Below, one piece after another: positions 5,946 to 6,567 of a stretch of DNA of 6,567 nt. Made by a program: the position numbers and the translations under genes. The stretch's first letter is position 1; every line of letters starts with the position of its first letter. The notes under the pieces are model-generated. The model worked only from the letters and a program-made list of their open reading frames with translations, made no database searches and was not told where the DNA came from. This DNA is from RGIG7300 sp045657645 (GTDB lineage: Bacteria; Bacillota; Clostridia; Oscillospirales; CAG-272), in contig JAZOTL010000102.1 in the NCBI GenBank assembly GCA_045657645.1, positions 1 to 6,567 of the forward strand, in the 5' to 3' direction.

Positions 5946-5957
5946 AGGAGAACCACA

Positions 5958-6296
5958 ATGAAAATAGAAAGAACACAAAAGATAATGGAAAAGCGATTTG
6001 GAGGTAAGGGGCATCTTATTTCCAACTCAATACTTACAGCAAACGAAATGGGTGAAGGCATAAAAATGTTTTCGGAAATAACCCTTGAAAAGGATTGCAG
6101 TCTTGGCTATCATACCCACGAGGGAGAAAGCGAAACCTATTTTATAATATCCGGTAAGGGTATCTATACAGATAATAACGATAAGTACGAGGTTTGCGCA
6201 GGAGATGTTGTATACTGCCCCGAAGGATCCGGGCACGCCCTTGAAAACATAGGAGAGCAAGACCTTAAATTTGTAGCCATAATTATTAATGCTTGA
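5958..6296 (+). CDS. Single-domain cupin protein
   Basis: This 112-residue cytosolic protein forms one beta-barrel cupin domain. Both cupin motifs are intact and match consensus spacing. Motif 1 has H52, H54, E59 and G66 (HTHEGESE...G), and motif 2 has G82, P88, G90, H93 and N97 (GDVVYCPEGSGH). The three histidines and the glutamate are the usual ligands for a metal such as Mn, Fe, Ni or Zn. Such small cupins may be isomerases, oxygenases, sugar or metabolite binders, or sensors, so the reaction cannot be named. AAGGAG lies 7 nt before the ATG. The gene is alone on its transcript as far as can be seen, is divergent from the amino-acid transporter operon, and has no terminator of its own: its stop codon lies within the next promoter. 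Confidence 0.9.
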   Translation: MKIERTQKIMEKRFGGKGHLISNSILTANEMGEGIKMFSEITLEKDCSLGYHTHEGESETYFIISGKGIYTDNNDKYEVCAGDVVYCPEGSGHALENIGEQDLKFVAIIINA

Positions 6297-6321
6297 CAAA
6301 AGAAAAATATAGGTGTATAAT
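6293..6321 (+). promoter_or_regulatory. Consensus sigma-A promoter of the TPP-riboswitch operon
   Basis: The -35 box TTGACA (6293-6298) and -10 box TATAAT (6316-6321) are both perfect and are separated by 17 bp. The -35 box includes the TGA stop codon (6294-6296) of the cupin gene. Transcription should start about 6328, at the beginning of the riboswitch. Confidence 0.93.
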
Positions 6322-6324
6322 GCA

Positions 6325-6427
6325 CTTGAAAACGGGGAGCTGTTTGGCTGAGATCGAACTATGTTCGGGACCCATAACCTGATCCGGATAATGCCGGCGT
6401 AGGGAAATAGGTATTTGCTATTTCAAG
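6325..6427 (+). promoter_or_regulatory. TPP riboswitch (THI element) aptamer and antiterminator region
   Basis: This RNA binds thiamine pyrophosphate and controls the downstream gene. All conserved blocks are present: CGGGGAGC (6333-6340), CTGAGA (6348-6353), a short P3 hairpin CGAAC-TAT-GTTCG (6355-6367), GACCC (6369-6373), ACCTGATCCGGATAATGCCGG (6377-6397, P5 formed by CCGG/CCGG) and GCGTAGGGA (6397-6405). CTTGAAA (6325-6331) can pair with TTTCAAG (6421-6427) as an outer closing helix. GGAAAT (6403-6408), at the aptamer's 3' edge, can pair with ATTTCC (6431-6436) inside the terminator. That gives two exclusive states, with TPP binding favouring termination. A local hairpin GAAATAG/CTATTTC (6404-6424) is a further competitor. 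Confidence 0.96.
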
Positions 6428-6458
6428 GGAATTTCCGTTTTCGGAAGTTCCCTTTTTT
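6427..6458 (+). terminator. Riboswitch-controlled intrinsic terminator
   Basis: GGGAATTTCCG (6427-6437) pairs with CGGAAGTTCCC (6442-6452), 11 bp including one G-U, around a TTTT loop, followed by six T residues (6453-6458). It lies directly after the TPP aptamer and about 70 nt before the start codon, as expected for a transcriptional OFF switch. Confidence 0.95.
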
Positions 6459-6464
6459 AGTTTT

Positions 6465-6496
6465 GGTGCCTTGCTTTCTTGTTTTCAAAAGGTACC
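6465..6496 (+). other. Possible second hairpin in the leader before the thiamine gene
   Basis: GGTGCCTT (6465-6472) can pair with AAGGTACC (6489-6496), 8 bp with one G-U, around a 16-nt pyrimidine-rich loop. The right arm is itself part of the palindrome AAAGGTACCTTT (6488-6499). It lies between the terminator and the ribosome binding site, and its role is unknown. Confidence 0.3.
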
Positions 6497-6526
6497 TTTA
6501 AAATAAAAACACAAAGGAGAGATGAT

Positions 6527-6567
6527 ATGCAGCTCACAAGTGCGGCAATTCAGATATTGCCTATGAC
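6527..6567 (+). CDS. Probable thiamine-binding protein (MTH1187/YkoF-like), N-terminal fragment
   Basis: Only 13 codons are in the window; they read MQLTSAAIQILPM. The S-x-A-I-Q-x-L-P pattern matches the start of small thiamine-binding proteins of the MTH1187/YkoF-like (DUF77) family, which often head thiamine uptake operons in Firmicutes. The TPP riboswitch just upstream agrees. The start is ATG 6527: AAGGAG (6514-6519) is 7 nt upstream, whereas the out-of-frame ATG at 6522 is only 2 nt from it and runs into a stop after 14 codons. With so few residues, the family call leans heavily on context. Confidence 0.6.
   Translation, partial: MQLTSAAIQILPM

Noticed and set aside
6522..6566. ATG at 6522 as start of the last gene
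   Set aside because: It is only 2 nt from the ribosome binding site and its frame closes after 14 codons, whereas ATG 6527 gives an open frame resembling thiamine-binding proteins.

Overview
The window looks like chromosomal DNA of a low-GC Firmicute, most likely a gut-type clostridium (Ruminococcaceae/Oscillospiraceae-like). The reasons are strong AGGAGG-type ribosome binding sites, near-consensus sigma-A promoters with 17-bp spacers, a TPP riboswitch working by transcription attenuation, and a DUF5685 gene next to a J-domain gene with a cysteine-rich tail. No phage, insertion sequence, CRISPR array, rRNA or tRNA is visible. The organism call is an inference from style, not from a marker gene.

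Layout: (1) 1-491, minus: the N-terminal 163 codons of an ABC-2 type (NatA/GldA-like) ATPase, probably starting at TTG. (2) 492-668: a divergent intergenic region. (3) 669-2635, plus: a tight three-gene unit (17-nt overlap, then a 1-nt gap) encoding a DUF5685 protein, a J-domain protein with nine cysteines in its last 25 residues, and a six-helix membrane protein resembling an ECF-transporter S component. (4) 2634-2666: a bidirectional terminator shared by the two convergent units. (5) 5708 down to 2665, minus: a polar amino-acid-type ABC uptake operon in the order lipoprotein binding protein, permease, ATPase, followed by a HAD nucleotidase of the YjjG/YfnB type. It has a strong promoter at 5769-5797 and a long hairpin between the first two genes. 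(6) 5827-6296, plus: a divergent promoter, a compact structured 5' leader and a one-domain metal-binding cupin. (7) 6293-6567, plus: a consensus promoter whose -35 box overlaps the cupin stop codon, a TPP riboswitch with intrinsic terminator, and the first 13 codons of a probable thiamine-binding protein.

How they fit together: the uptake operon and the cupin gene share a 29-bp gap between their -35 boxes that holds a perfect 16-bp palindrome, so one regulator may control both. The riboswitch at the right edge should stop transcription of a thiamine uptake or salvage operon when TPP is plentiful. The most novel part is the DUF5685/J-protein/membrane-protein unit. The DUF5685 protein carries two aspartate-rich motifs of the kind seen in class I isoprenoid synthases, and its co-translated partner ends in Cys-Cys. 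That suggests, without proving, a lipid- or metal-related membrane quality-control function.
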